From Oscillospiraceae bacterium (GTDB lineage: Bacteria; Bacillota_A; Clostridia; Oscillospirales; Oscillospiraceae): a DNA stretch of 25,726 nucleotides. Of this stretch, positions 1 to 10,658 are shown in pieces. Position numbers and translations under genes: made by a program. The notes under the pieces are model-generated. The model saw only the letters and a program-made list of their open reading frames with translations, ran no database searches and had not been told where the DNA came from. The stretch is taken from positions 1 through 25,726 of the forward strand of contig SVLG01000027.1 of NCBI GenBank assembly GCA_015068055.1, given 5' to 3'. Numbering within the stretch: position 1 is the first letter of the stretch; the number at the start of each line of letters is the position of its first letter.

Positions 1-128
1 TCACCGGCATGACCGGCACCATCAAGCTCTCCCCCGAGACCCACAACCCCATCGGCAAGACCGGCTGCGTTGAGCGTATCGACGGTGTCAACAAGACCTA
101 CATCTTCGAGACCTACATCGGCGCCTGA
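1..128 (+). CDS. C-terminal end of an ABC transporter substrate-binding protein (branched-chain amino acid type), partial
   Basis: An open frame enters from the left edge and stops with TGA at 126-128, giving the last 41 residues of a protein. The tail contains a Gly-Thr-Ile-Lys stretch and ends in a Tyr-Ile-Phe-Glu-Thr-Tyr run, as in the C-terminal lobe of periplasmic-binding-type LivK/LivJ lipoproteins. The main argument is position: it lies just upstream of livHMGF in the same direction, where the binding protein gene normally sits. It would be an extracellular lipoprotein handing substrate to the LivHM channel. Start, signal peptide and most of the ligand site are outside the window, so the substrate cannot be judged. 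Confidence 0.7.
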   Translation, partial: TGMTGTIKLSPETHNPIGKTGCVERIDGVNKTYIFETYIGA

Positions 129-174
129 TAACTACATATCGCGCCTAAACGATAATAATTTGCCCCTTTAGGCA

Positions 175-202
175 CTCAGACGCCCCGCAAGGGGCGTCTG
201 AG
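175..202 (+). promoter_or_regulatory. Perfect 12-bp hairpin with GCAA tetraloop between binding-protein gene and livH
   Basis: Bases 175-186 pair perfectly with 191-202 around the loop GCAA (187-190), a GNRA-type tetraloop. No run of T follows, so it is not a classical intrinsic terminator. The likely role, inferred from other ABC operons, is to protect the 3' end of the abundant binding-protein message or to reduce transcription into the permease genes. Confidence 0.7.
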
Positions 203-229
203 GTTAACAGAACGTAAAGGAGGCTGTAT

Positions 230-1102
230 ATGGAATATTTTCTCCAGCAGCTTGTAAACGGCATCTGCCTCGGCGGCATGTATGCACTCATGTCTGTGGG
301 CTACTCTCTGGTCTACAGTATCATGAACTTTTCCAACTTTGCTCACGGCGGCGTCATCATGGTCGGCGCCTATGTGGGCTATTATGCGCTTACTGCGCTG
401 GGCTGCCCCTTCCTGGTGGCCTTCTTGCTCTGCGGCGTGGGCAGCGGCGTGCTTGCCTGCATCCTTGAGCGCTTTGTTTACAGTCCCCTGCGCAAGCGCA
501 ACGCACCCTCCCTCTACTTTATTATCTCCGCCATGGGTGCGTCCATCTTCCTTGAAAACTTTGTCATTGCCACCATCGACGGCACCCCGAGAAACTATCC
601 GACGATCTTTAACAACAGCATTAAGATCGGCGGTATTGCTCTCGGCATGGACAGCCTGCTGATGATCGTGGTTTCCGTGGTGGCTCTGCTGGTTCTGGTG
701 TTCATCATTCAGAAGACCAAAGTGGGACTTGCCATCCGCGCGTGCTCCTATAATGAAAAGGCCGCGACCCTCATGGGTGTTAACGGCAGCCTTGTGATCT
801 TCATCGTCTTCCTGATGGGCGGCGTTCTGGCGGGCTTTGCCGGTATGCTTTACGGCATGCGCTACATAGTCAAGCCCACCATCGGACTTGTCACCAACAA
901 GTCCTTCGTGGCAGCGGTCTTCGGTGGCCTCGGCTCTCTGCCCGGTGCCATTCTCGGCTCCGTGCTGCTGGGCATCATGGAGATCTTTGTGGCCTCCTTC
1001 AACTCCAGTCTCCGTGACCTCTTTGTCTACGGCCTGCTGATCATCGTTCTGATTGTCAGACCCTCCGGCCTCATGGGCAAGGTTACGGAAGACAAGGCAT
1101 AA
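230..1102 (+). CDS. livH: Branched-chain amino acid ABC transporter permease LivH
   Basis: This 290-residue, highly hydrophobic protein is one of two membrane subunits of a branched-chain (or related) amino acid importer. About eight membrane segments can be seen along its length. The N-terminal Leu-Gly-Gly-Met-Tyr-Ala-Leu stretch and the Gly-Gly-Leu-Gly-Ser-Leu-Pro-Gly-Ala segment near residue 235 are typical of LivH; the latter is the coupling region that contacts the ATPases. Length matches the family (about 290-310). The ATG at 230 has an ideal AAAGGAGG at 216-223. It is followed 14 bp later by livM in one operon. Substrate specificity is not readable from the permease. Confidence 0.93.
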   Translation: MEYFLQQLVNGICLGGMYALMSVGYSLVYSIMNFSNFAHGGVIMVGAYVGYYALTALGCPFLVAFLLCGVGSGVLACILERFVYSPLRKRNAPSLYFIISAMGASIFLENFVIATIDGTPRNYPTIFNNSIKIGGIALGMDSLLMIVVSVVALLVLVFIIQKTKVGLAIRACSYNEKAATLMGVNGSLVIFIVFLMGGVLAGFAGMLYGMRYIVKPTIGLVTNKSFVAAVFGGLGSLPGAILGSVLLGIMEIFVASFNSSLRDLFVYGLLIIVLIVRPSGLMGKVTEDKA

Positions 1103-1116
1103 GGGAGGGACAGTAT

Positions 1117-2021
1117 ATGAGTTGGTATTATATCGAAGGTATTCTGATCCAGTCCTGCTACACTCTGCTGATCGTTCTGGGTCTGTCCATCCTCACCGGT
1201 TACACCGGTATGTTCTCCTTTGGCCATGCCGGCTTTGTGTGCATCGGCTGCTATGTCTCCGTTATCTGCACCATGGCCTTGGGTATGCCTTACTGGATGG
1301 CGCTGATCGTTGCCGGTCTTGCTTCCATGCTGGTGGGCGCGGCTCTTGGCCGTATCACCCTGAACCTCAAGGGTGACTACTTCTGCATTGCAACGCTGGG
1401 TGTCGGTGAGGCCATACGTCTTATCTTCAACAATATTCAGACCACCATCAGCGTTGGCGACCGGAGCTTCCTGCTGGACGGCGCCAAGGGCGTGGCCTCC
1501 ATCCCTCTGAAGACCACCTTTGCGGGCTCGCTCGTGATCGTGCTTATCTTCGTGGTGGCGACCTCCTTCCTCATGAACTCCAAGCATGGCCGCAATATGC
1601 TGGCCATCCGTGAGAATGAGCTGGCGGCTCAGATGAGCGGTATCAATACTTTCCGCTCCAAGATGCTGGCCATGTGCATGTCCGCTCTCTACGCGGGCGT
1701 TGCCGGCGGCATGATGGTTCACTACTTCGGCTACCTGCAGCCCAAGATGTTCCTGATGGCCAAGTCCACCGAGTACACCATCATGGTCATTTTCGGCGGC
1801 ATGGGCTCCATCACCGGCTCCATCGTCGGTACCGTTCTCCTCTGCGCACTGCCCGAGCTGCTCCGTGCTGTGGGTGACTGGCGTCTGGTGTTCTACGGCC
1901 TGGCCGTTATCATCATCATGATCGTTCGTCCTCAGGGCCTGCTGGGTGGCAAGGAACTGCGTGTTGGCCGCTTCATTGCCAAGCTTTTTGCCAAGAAAGA
2001 TGCCGGAAAGGAGGTGGCGGA

Positions 2022-2025
<4 letters not shown>
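1117..2025 (+). CDS. livM: Branched-chain amino acid ABC transporter permease LivM
   Basis: This is the second membrane subunit of the Liv importer, 302 residues with about eight hydrophobic segments. Family landmarks are the Leu-Thr-Gly-Tyr-Thr-Gly segment followed by Ser-Phe-Gly-His-Ala-Gly near residue 40, and the late Gly-Gly-Met-Gly-Ser-Ile-Thr-Gly-Ser coupling loop near residue 230. It lacks the long N-terminal extension of E. coli LivM, which is usual for the shorter family members. The ATG at 1117 has AAGGGAGGGA (1101-1110) upstream. Its last codons overlap the livG start in an ATGA arrangement, implying translational coupling with the ATPase subunit. Confidence 0.93.
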
Positions 2026-2889
<864 letters not shown>

Positions 2890-2903
<14 letters not shown>

Positions 2904-3606
2904 AATCCGTGACCTCGATGTCTTTTACGGCGGTATTCATGCCCTGCAGGGCGTGTCTCTGGACGTAAACGAAGGCGAAGTCGTCTCCATCATCGGCGCC
3001 AATGGTGCCGGTAAGTCCTCCCTGATGAATGCCATTTCCGGCATCGTCAAGTACAAGAACGGCGAGATCATTTACAAGGGAGAGAAGCTTCCCCCTCATC
3101 CCAACAGAATTGTGAAGACCGGCGTTGTTCAGGTTCCTGAAGGCCGCGCGATTTTCGCCAACCTCAGCACCTACGATAACCTTCGCATGGGCGCTTATCT
3201 CAGAAGTGATAAGGAAGGCATTGCCGCTGACCTGAAGCGTGTGTATGAGCTCTTCCCCCGTCTGGAGGAGCGTAAGGATCAGATCGCCGGTACTCTTTCC
3301 GGCGGTGAGCAGCAGATGCTGGCCATGGGCCGCGGCATCATGTCCTCTCCCGACCTGATCATGCTGGATGAGCCCTCTCTGGGTCTCGCCCCTCTGCTGG
3401 TCAATACCATCTTTGACATCGTCAAGGAGATCAAGGCCATGGGCAAGACCATCCTGCTGGTTGAGCAGAATGCTCTGAAGGCTCTGGCGGTGGCCGACCG
3501 TGCTTACGTTATGGAGCAGGGCCGCATCACCAAGACCGGCACCGGCAAGGAGCTGCTGAAGGATCCCGCCATTGCGGAAGCCTATCTCGGCAAGAAAAAG
3601 CACTAA
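2890..3606 (+). CDS. livF: Branched-chain amino acid ABC transporter ATP-binding protein LivF
   Basis: This is the second ATPase of the importer, 238 residues. Motifs are a Walker A (GANGAGKSS, near residue 37), a Q-loop with the preceding VPEGRAIFANL stretch typical of LivF, the signature LSGGEQQMLAMGR, and a Walker B (LIMLDEPSLGLAPLL). The ATG at 2890 was chosen because AAAGGAGG lies at 2873-2880 and translation then begins MAMLEIRDLDV, the usual N-terminus. The frame stays open back to 2800, but that extension runs inside livG and has no ABC similarity. It ends the liv operon and is followed 10 bp later by a strong terminator. Confidence 0.95.
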
Positions 3607-3616
3607 GTTCCGTTAT

Positions 3617-3651
3617 GGGGCACACGGGTAGAAGCCCCGTGTGCCCCTTTT
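3617..3651 (+). terminator. Rho-independent terminator after livF
   Basis: Bases 3617-3628 pair perfectly over 12 bp with 3636-3647, and TTTTAT follows immediately. It closes the liv operon, only 28 bases before the glnA start codon. Confidence 0.9.
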
Positions 3652-3678
3652 ATCATCAATTACCATGGAGGTTTTCAA

Positions 3679-5103
3679 ATGGCCAAGACTGCAAAAGACA
3701 TCCTGAAAATGATCCGCGAGCATGACATTAAGATGGTGGACTTCAAGATGGTGGACATCAATGGCATGTACCGCCACGTTACCATCCCTGCCACTCATTT
3801 TTCCGAAGAGCTGCTGGAAGAAGGCATTGGCTTTGACGCTTCCAACTACGGCTATGCCGTGGTGGAGAAGAGCGACATGGTCTTTATCCCCGACGTGGAG
3901 ACTGCCTACATCGATCCTTTCTGCGAGGTTCCCACTCTCTCCATGACCGGCGATGCCATGATTATTGACTACCCCAAGAACCGTCCTCTGGCTCAGTATC
4001 CCCGTAATATCGTCCGTGCCGCTGAGGAATACATGAAGAGCACCGGCATTGCCGATACCATGATGATCCTGCCCGAGTTTGAGTTCCATCTCTTTGACGA
4101 TGTCTGCTGGGAAGTGCAGCCCAACTCCATCGGTATGTCCATCGACGTCAAGCAGGCTTACTGGAACAGCGGCACCAACGGCAAGGGCTGCGTGGTTCCC
4201 AAGCAGAAGAACTACCACATTGCCAAGCCCTTCGACGAAACCTACGAGTGCCGCAGCATGATGTGCCTCCGTCTGGAGGAGGCCGGCATCCCCGTGAAGT
4301 ACCATCATCCTGAGGTTGGTGCCTCCGGCCAGTTCGAGATCGAGCCCCATCTGGGCCAGATGAGCAAGATGGCCGATGCCTCCATGATGATCAAGTACAT
4401 CGTCCACAACACCGCCAAGGAGTTTGGCCTGGCTGCCACCTTCATGCCCAAGCCTGTCTACACCGAGGCCGGTAACGGTATGCACGTGCACATGCTGCTT
4501 CTCAAGGACGGCGAGCCCGTTTTCTCCGATGACAACGGCTACTCCCACCTGAGTGAGACGGCCCACTACTTCATGGGCGGCCTCCTCAAGCACATCGGCG
4601 CCCTCTGCGCCATCACCAACCCCAGCACCAACTCCTTCAAGCGACTGGTGCCCGGCTATGAGGCTCCCGTCACCGTGGGTTACGCTACCTCCAACCGCAG
4701 CGCCGTCATCCGCATCCCTGCCTACGCCAAAACTCCTCACCTGCGCCGCTTTGAGATCCGCAACCCCGACGCCACCTGCAACCCCTACTTCTGCTATGCG
4801 GCTCTGCTGATGGCCGGTCTGGACGGCGTGAAGAACAAAATCGATCCTCATGCCAACGGCTGGGGCCCCTACGACTGCAACCTCTTCCACCTGCCTGAGG
4901 AGGAGAAGGCCAAGCTGCAGCAGCTGCCCACCTCCATGGCGGAGTCTCTGGACTGCCTTGAAGCTGACCATGCCTTCCTGACCGAAGGCGGCGTCTTCCC
5001 CGAAGAGCTGATCCAGAACTTCATCAAGACCAAGCGTGCCGAGGCCCTGCAGATGAGCCAGATTCCTCATCCTGCCGAGTTCGACCGCTACTTCAACCTG
5101 TAA
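3679..5103 (+). CDS. glnA: Type I glutamine synthetase
   Basis: Glutamine synthetase condenses glutamate and ammonia using ATP; type I enzymes form cytoplasmic dodecamers. The 474-residue length is close to E. coli GlnA (469) and longer than the short Bacillus-type enzymes (about 444). Landmarks are the catalytic FDAS segment near residue 50, Glu-Phe-Glu-Phe-His (first metal-binding region) near residue 135, AGNGMHVHM, the flap NPSTNSFKRLVPGYEAPV near residue 320, and NRSAVIRIP. The stretch matching the adenylylation site of E. coli reads NLFHLPEEE, so Phe403 replaces the modified Tyr. GGAGG at 3667-3671 supports the ATG. It may be transcribed by read-through from liv or from a promoter overlapping the terminator. 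Confidence 0.95.
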   Translation: MAKTAKDILKMIREHDIKMVDFKMVDINGMYRHVTIPATHFSEELLEEGIGFDASNYGYAVVEKSDMVFIPDVETAYIDPFCEVPTLSMTGDAMIIDYPKNRPLAQYPRNIVRAAEEYMKSTGIADTMMILPEFEFHLFDDVCWEVQPNSIGMSIDVKQAYWNSGTNGKGCVVPKQKNYHIAKPFDETYECRSMMCLRLEEAGIPVKYHHPEVGASGQFEIEPHLGQMSKMADASMMIKYIVHNTAKEFGLAATFMPKPVYTEAGNGMHVHMLLLKDGEPVFSDDNGYSHLSETAHYFMGGLLKHIGALCAITNPSTNSFKRLVPGYEAPVTVGYATSNRSAVIRIPAYAKTPHLRRFEIRNPDATCNPYFCYAALLMAGLDGVKNKIDPHANGWGPYDCNLFHLPEEEKAKLQQLPTSMAESLDCLEADHAFLTEGGVFPEELIQNFIKTKRAEALQMSQIPHPAEFDRYFNL

Positions 5104-5118
5104 GCGACAGATTATACG

Positions 5119-5145
5119 AAAACACGCCCCTTCCGGGCGTGTTTT
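5119..5145 (+). terminator. Rho-independent terminator after glnA
   Basis: Bases 5119-5129 (AAAACACGCCC) pair with 5135-5145 (GGGCGTGTTTT) around a 5-base loop, ending in a T run followed by TCTCTGTTT. Confidence 0.88.
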
Positions 5146-5151
5146 CTCTGT

Positions 5152-5180
5152 TTGACAAGGCCTTTTCATAAGCGTAAAAT
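5152..5180 (+). promoter_or_regulatory. Sigma-70/SigA-type promoter of the GntR gene
   Basis: TTGACA (5152-5157), a 17-base spacer and TAAAAT (5175-5180) form a near-consensus promoter just after the glnA terminator and about 33 bases before the TTG start at 5213. Confidence 0.85.
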
Positions 5181-5212
5181 AGACGCAGTCATCAGGAAAG
5201 GAAGCGTAATCC

Positions 5213-6181
5213 TTGCATATCCGATTTGAACCAAAGGGCGCGGCGCCCCTTTACAAGGAACTGGCCGATACCCTCTACAATGCCATCGTCAGCGGCGAGA
5301 TTGCCCACGGAGAAAAACTCCCCACGGTGCGGCAGCTGGCAGAGGAACTGGGGCTTGCCGCCGGAACGGTAAAAAAGGCCTTTGAAGAGCTTACGGACCG
5401 GAAGGCCGTGCGTACCGTTCAGGGCAGCGGCACCTTTGCCCACTGGCAGGAGTTACCCAATGCCAGCCGCAAGGAGCGGGCCGTGGAGGCGATCGGTGCG
5501 CTGCTGGATGAGCTGGAAGATCTGGGCTTTTCTCCCAGAGAAATTTCCATGTATCTGGAGCTTATGCTCCGTGAACGCCTGGAGCGTGGCGCGCGGCTGC
5601 GCCTTGCGCTGGTAGACTGCAACGCGGAGGCCATGGCCATGTTCACCGATCAGCTGACGGAGCTTGCGGATGTGGATGTGTTCCCCTGCGTCCTGCAGGA
5701 GGCAGCCATGTCCCTGATTCCGGAGGAGTGCGATCTGGTTATCACCACGGAGACGCACATCACGGAGCTGAAAAAACAGATCAGCATCGATGAGAATAAA
5801 CTTCTTTGTCTGGTGGCGGAGGTCAGCGGCGACTCCATTGCGGCGCTGGCCCGGCTCCCGGCGGAGAAAAAGCTGGCCGTTGTGGCCCACAGCCGCCGCT
5901 TTACGGAGCTGATGCTTCGTGACTGTGGTCGTTACCGCACCGGCGGGGAGCTGTCCGGGGTGTGTTTGCTGGGCGAGGGTGACGCGCTGCGGTCCCTGCT
6001 GGCCGGCGCAGATGCGCTGCTGCTGCCGGAAGGATACCGGCGTTTTGCTTCGCACGAGGTCCTCATGGCCATCAACGATTTTGGCCGCTCGCATCCGGTG
6101 CTGCGATATGAGTACCGCATTGACCGGGGTTCCTGCCTGCGCCTGCTGGAAACAGTGCAGAACATAAATGAAAGTAAATAA
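5213..6181 (+). CDS. GntR-family transcriptional regulator with a long unassigned C-terminal domain
   Basis: The 322-residue protein has an N-terminal winged helix of the GntR type (about residues 8-78), with LPTVRQLAEELGLAAGTVKKA as the helix-turn-helix and a VQGSGTF wing. This head resembles the YtrA-like subgroup, but those proteins are only about 120-150 residues long. The remaining 240 residues match no effector domain I can name; repeated acidic alpha/beta stretches suggest a ligand-binding or Rossmann-like fold. The start is TTG, supported by AGGAAAGGAAG at 5193-5203 and the promoter above. It lies alone between glnA and convergent gdhA, so a role in nitrogen metabolism is possible, but this rests on position only. 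Confidence 0.82.
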   Translation: MHIRFEPKGAAPLYKELADTLYNAIVSGEIAHGEKLPTVRQLAEELGLAAGTVKKAFEELTDRKAVRTVQGSGTFAHWQELPNASRKERAVEAIGALLDELEDLGFSPREISMYLELMLRERLERGARLRLALVDCNAEAMAMFTDQLTELADVDVFPCVLQEAAMSLIPEECDLVITTETHITELKKQISIDENKLLCLVAEVSGDSIAALARLPAEKKLAVVAHSRRFTELMLRDCGRYRTGGELSGVCLLGEGDALRSLLAGADALLLPEGYRRFASHEVLMAINDFGRSHPVLRYEYRIDRGSCLRLLETVQNINESK

Positions 6182-6213
6182 AAACATCCGGGATTTAATC
6201 CCGGATGTTTTTA
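6181..6213. terminator. Bidirectional terminator between the GntR gene and gdhA
   Basis: A near-perfect inverted repeat, 6181-6195 against 6197-6211, carries A runs on its left and T runs on its right. It serves as an intrinsic terminator for both convergent genes. Confidence 0.9.
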
Positions 6214-6226
6214 TGCTTATTTAATC

Positions 6227-7585
<1,359 letters not shown>

Positions 7586-7617
7586 TTAAAATGAAAAAAG
7601 TATCTTTCTAACTTGCA

Positions 7618-7646
7618 ATAATAAGGCAAGATTTGCTGCCTTTCAA
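7618..7646 (-). promoter_or_regulatory. Sigma-70/SigA-type promoter of gdhA
   Basis: On the minus strand TTGAAA (7646-7641), a 17-base spacer and TATTAT (7623-7618) precede the gdhA start codon by about 45 bases. Confidence 0.8.
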
Positions 7647-7727
7647 GTGTCATACTGGATAAAAATCGGTTTTTCTGAAAAATTTCTTTCGTTGCATTTT
7701 GACCCGGAGAAAAAAGAAAGGCTGTGC

Positions 7728-7756
7728 TTGTAAAAACAGGGGAAACTATGTATAAT
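7728..7756 (+). promoter_or_regulatory. Sigma-70/SigA-type promoter of the uvrA operon
   Basis: TTGTAA (7728-7733), a 17-base spacer and a perfect TATAAT (7751-7756) lie just upstream of uvrA. The expected transcription start near 7763 would leave only about 13 bases before the first ATG. Confidence 0.83.
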
Positions 7757-7775
7757 AGATTGGTTAGATAATATC

Positions 7776-10643
7776 ATGGAAAAGGTATACGCAGTGAGAG
7801 AAAACATCGTTGTCCGGGGTGCCCGGGAAAACAATCTTAAAAATATAACCGTGGAGATCCCGAGGGAAAAAATGGTGGTATTCACCGGCATTTCCGGCTC
7901 GGGTAAGTCTACGCTTGCCTTTGACACCATCTATGCCGAGGGTCAGCGCCGCTATGTGGAGTCTCTCTCCTCCTATGCCCGGCAGTTTCTTGGGCAGATG
8001 GACAAGCCCGACGTGGACTACATCGACGGCCTTTCTCCTGCCATTTCCATCGACCAGAAAACCACCAGCCGCAACCCCCGTTCCACGGTTGGTACCGTGA
8101 CGGAGATCTATGACTATCTCCGTCTCCTCTGGGCCCGGGTGGGTACGCCCCACTGTCCCAAATGCGGCAAGGAAATCCGCCAGCAGACGGTGGATCAGAT
8201 CATGGATCAGGTGATGGCGCTCCCTGAGCGAACAAAGATACAGATCATGGCGCCCGTGATCCGTGCCAGAAAAGGCGAGCATCAGAAGGTTTTTGAGGAT
8301 GCCCGCAAGAGCGGCTACGTCCGCGCCCGGGTGGACGGCAGCCTTTACGATCTCAGCGAGAAGATTGAGCTGGACAAGAATAAGAAGCACGACATCCAGA
8401 TCGTGGTGGACCGTCTTGTGATCAAGGCGGATATCCGCCGCCGCCTTACCGACTCCGTAGAGACCGCGGCGGCGCTGGCAGGCGGCATCGTGCTGGTGGA
8501 TCTCCCGGATGAGGGGCGGGAGCTTCTCTTTTCCCAGAACTACGCCTGCGAGGACTGCGGCATCTCCATTGAGGAACTGTCGCCCCGGTCCTTCTCCTTC
8601 AATAACCCCTATGGTGCCTGCCCCAGCTGCACCGGACTCGGCGTGCAGCAGAAGGTGGACCCGACACTGATCATCCCCAACGACTCCCTTTCCATCATGG
8701 ATGGGGCCATCACCGCCAGCGGCTGGGGAAATGTCCGCAGTGACTCCATCTCCCGGATGTATTTTGAGGCCCTGTCGAAGAAATACCACTTCGATCTGGA
8801 TGCACCGGTCCGGGAGCTGAGTCCCACCGCCCGGAAGGTGATTTTCTACGGCACCGGCAGCGAGAAGCTGACTCTGCACTATGACAAGGAAAACGGACGG
8901 GGAACTCTGCAGCGCCCCTTTGAGGGCATCCTCAACAATCTGGAGCGCCGCTATCACGAGTCCCAGTCTCCCGCGGTGCGTGCCGAGATTGAGCAGTGCA
9001 TGAGCGAGTGCCCCTGCCCGGACTGCGGCGGCCGCCGCCTTCGCAAAGAGGTGCTGGCGGTGACCATTGGCGGAAAGTCCATTACAGAGTTTACCGAGCT
9101 CTCCGTCACCGAGGCACTGAAGTTTCTGGATGCAGTGGAGCCCACTTTCACCGACACCCAGCGTCAGATCGGTGAGCGCATCCTGAAGGAAATCCGTACC
9201 CGCCTGGGCTTTTTGCAGAGCGTGGGTCTCCAGTATCTGACTCTCTCCCGCTCGGCGGGCAGCCTCTCCGGCGGCGAGGCCCAGCGTATCCGTCTGGCCA
9301 CCCAGATCGGCTCGTCCCTGATGGGTGTACTCTACATTCTGGACGAGCCCAGCATCGGGCTCCATCAGCGGGACAACGAAAAGCTTTTGAAAACCCTGCA
9401 GGAACTGCGGGATCTCGGCAATACGCTCATTGTGGTGGAACACGACGAGGACACCATCCGCGCCGCGGATTATCTGGTGGACATCGGCCCCGGGGCCGGC
9501 GTCCACGGCGGCGAGATCGTGGCGGCGGGCAGTGTGGAGGATATCTGCAGCGAGCAGCGCAGTCTCACCGGCGACTATCTCTCCGGACGCAAGCGCATTC
9601 CCCTGCCCGGCAAGCGCCGCGCAGGCAGCGGTGAAAAGCTGACGGTAAAGCGTGCGGAGGAGCATAATCTGCGCGGCATCGACGTGGACTTCCCCCTGGG
9701 CACCTTCATCTGCGTCACCGGCGTGTCCGGCTCCGGCAAGTCCTCGCTGGTGAACGAGGTGCTGTATAAGACCCTCTCCGCCGAGAAGATGCACAGCAAG
9801 GTGCGTCCAGGCAAGTGCGCCGGCGTGGAGGGACTGCGGAACGTGGACAAGGTCATCGCCATTGACCAGAGCCCCATCGGCCGCTCCCCCCGTTCCAACC
9901 CGGCTACGTATACCGGCCTTTTCAACGACATCCGTGAGCTGATGGCCTCCACCCGGGATGCCTCTCTGCGCGGTTACAACGCCGGGCGCTTCTCCTTCAA
10001 CGTCCGCGGCGGCCGCTGCGAGGCCTGCAGTGGTGACGGCATGCTGAAAATCGAGATGCACTTCCTCCCGGACGTCTATGTCCCCTGCGAGGTTTGCAAG
10101 GGCAAGCGCTACAACCGGGAGACGCTGGAAGTACACTACAAGGGGAAGAACATCGCGGACATTCTGGACATGACCGTGGAGGAAGCCCTGAGCTTTTTTG
10201 AACATCTGCCCAAGCTGGTGCCCAAGCTGCAGGCGCTGATGGATGTGGGTCTTGGCTATGTGAAGCTGGGCCAGCCCTCCACCACACTTTCCGGCGGTGA
10301 AGCCCAGCGTGTAAAGCTGGCAACGGAGCTTTCCCGCCGGGGCACCGGCAAAACCGTCTATGTGCTGGATGAACCCACTACGGGTCTCCACATGGCGGAC
10401 ATCCACCGGCTGGTGGACATGCTCCAGCGCCTCACGGAGGGCGGCAACACCGTCATCGTCATTGAGCATAATCTGGATGTGATCAAGTGTGCCGACCACA
10501 TCATCGATCTGGGCCCCGAGGGCGGCGACGGCGGCGGTACGCTGGTTTTCGCCGGTACACCCGAGGGCTGTGCCGCGTGTGCGGAGAGCCACACGGGCCG
10601 CTTCCTTGCTCCCATTCTGGAGCGGGATAAATTCAGAGAATAA
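7776..10643 (+). CDS. uvrA: Excinuclease ABC subunit A (UvrA)
   Basis: UvrA is the damage-sensing ATPase dimer of nucleotide excision repair and loads UvrB. The 955-residue protein has the expected two-ABC layout: Walker [10 protein letters not shown] near residue 35, a CPKCG zinc motif near residue 125, a first signature [14 protein letters not shown] with [11 protein letters not shown] near residue 500-530, a second Walker [10 protein letters not shown] near 650, a CEACSGDG...CEVCKGKRY zinc finger near 750, and a second signature with DEPTTGLH near 830-870. No ribosome binding site precedes the ATG at 7776. GTG at 7794 has GGAAAAGG (7778-7785) eight bases upstream and gives a family-like N-terminus, so the true start may be there. 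uvrB and uvrC are not in the window. Confidence 0.96.
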   Translation: MEKVYAVRENIVVRGARENNLKNITVEIPREKMVVFTGISGSGKSTLAFDTIYAEGQRRYVESLSSYARQFLGQMDKPDVDYIDGLSPAISIDQKTTSRNPRSTVGTVTEIYDYLRLLWARVGTPHCPKCGKEIRQQTVDQIMDQVMALPERTKIQIMAPVIRARKGEHQKVFEDARKSGYVRARVDGSLYDLSEKIELDKNKKHDIQIVVDRLVIKADIRRRLTDSVETAAALAGGIVLVDLPDEGRELLFSQNYACEDCGISIEELSPRSFSFNNPYGACPSCTGLGVQQKVDPTLIIPNDSLSIMDGAITASGWGNVRSDSISRMYFEALSKKYHFDLDAPVRELSPTARKVIFYGTGSEKLTLHYDKENGRGTLQRPFEGILNNLERRYHESQSPAVRAEIEQCMSECPCPDCGGRRLRKEVLAVTIGGKSITEFTELSVTEALKFLDAVEPTFTDTQRQIGERILKEIRTRLGFLQSVGLQYLTLSRSAGSLSGGEAQRIRLATQIGSSLMGVLYILDEPSIGLHQRDNEKLLKTLQELRDLGNTLIVVEHDEDTIRAADYLVDIGPGAGVHGGEIVAAGSVEDICSEQRSLTGDYLSGRKRIPLPGKRRAGSGEKLTVKRAEEHNLRGIDVDFPLGTFICVTGVSGSGKSSLVNEVLYKTLSAEKMHSKVRPGKCAGVEGLRNVDKVIAIDQSPIGRSPRSNPATYTGLFNDIRELMASTRDASLRGYNAGRFSFNVRGGRCEACSGDGMLKIEMHFLPDVYVPCEVCKGKRYNRETLEVHYKGKNIADILDMTVEEALSFFEHLPKLVPKLQALMDVGLGYVKLGQPSTTLSGGEAQRVKLATELSRRGTGKTVYVLDEPTTGLHMADIHRLVDMLQRLTEGGNTVIVIEHNLDVIKCADHIIDLGPEGGDGGGTLVFAGTPEGCAACAESHTGRFLAPILERDKFRE
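7778..7785 (+). promoter_or_regulatory. Ribosome binding site candidate for an alternative uvrA start at GTG 7794
   Basis: GGAAAAGG lies eight bases before GTG 7794, in frame with uvrA, whereas ATG 7776 has no purine-rich element in the preceding 15 bases. The shorter product would start six codons later. Confidence 0.5.
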
Positions 10644-10658
10644 AGCAGGATTTTTACT

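Noticed and set aside
3613..5169. A minus-strand open frame of about 520 codons opposite glnA
   Set aside because: The translation is His/Gly/Val-rich without domain features, and spans two terminators; it is antisense shadow.
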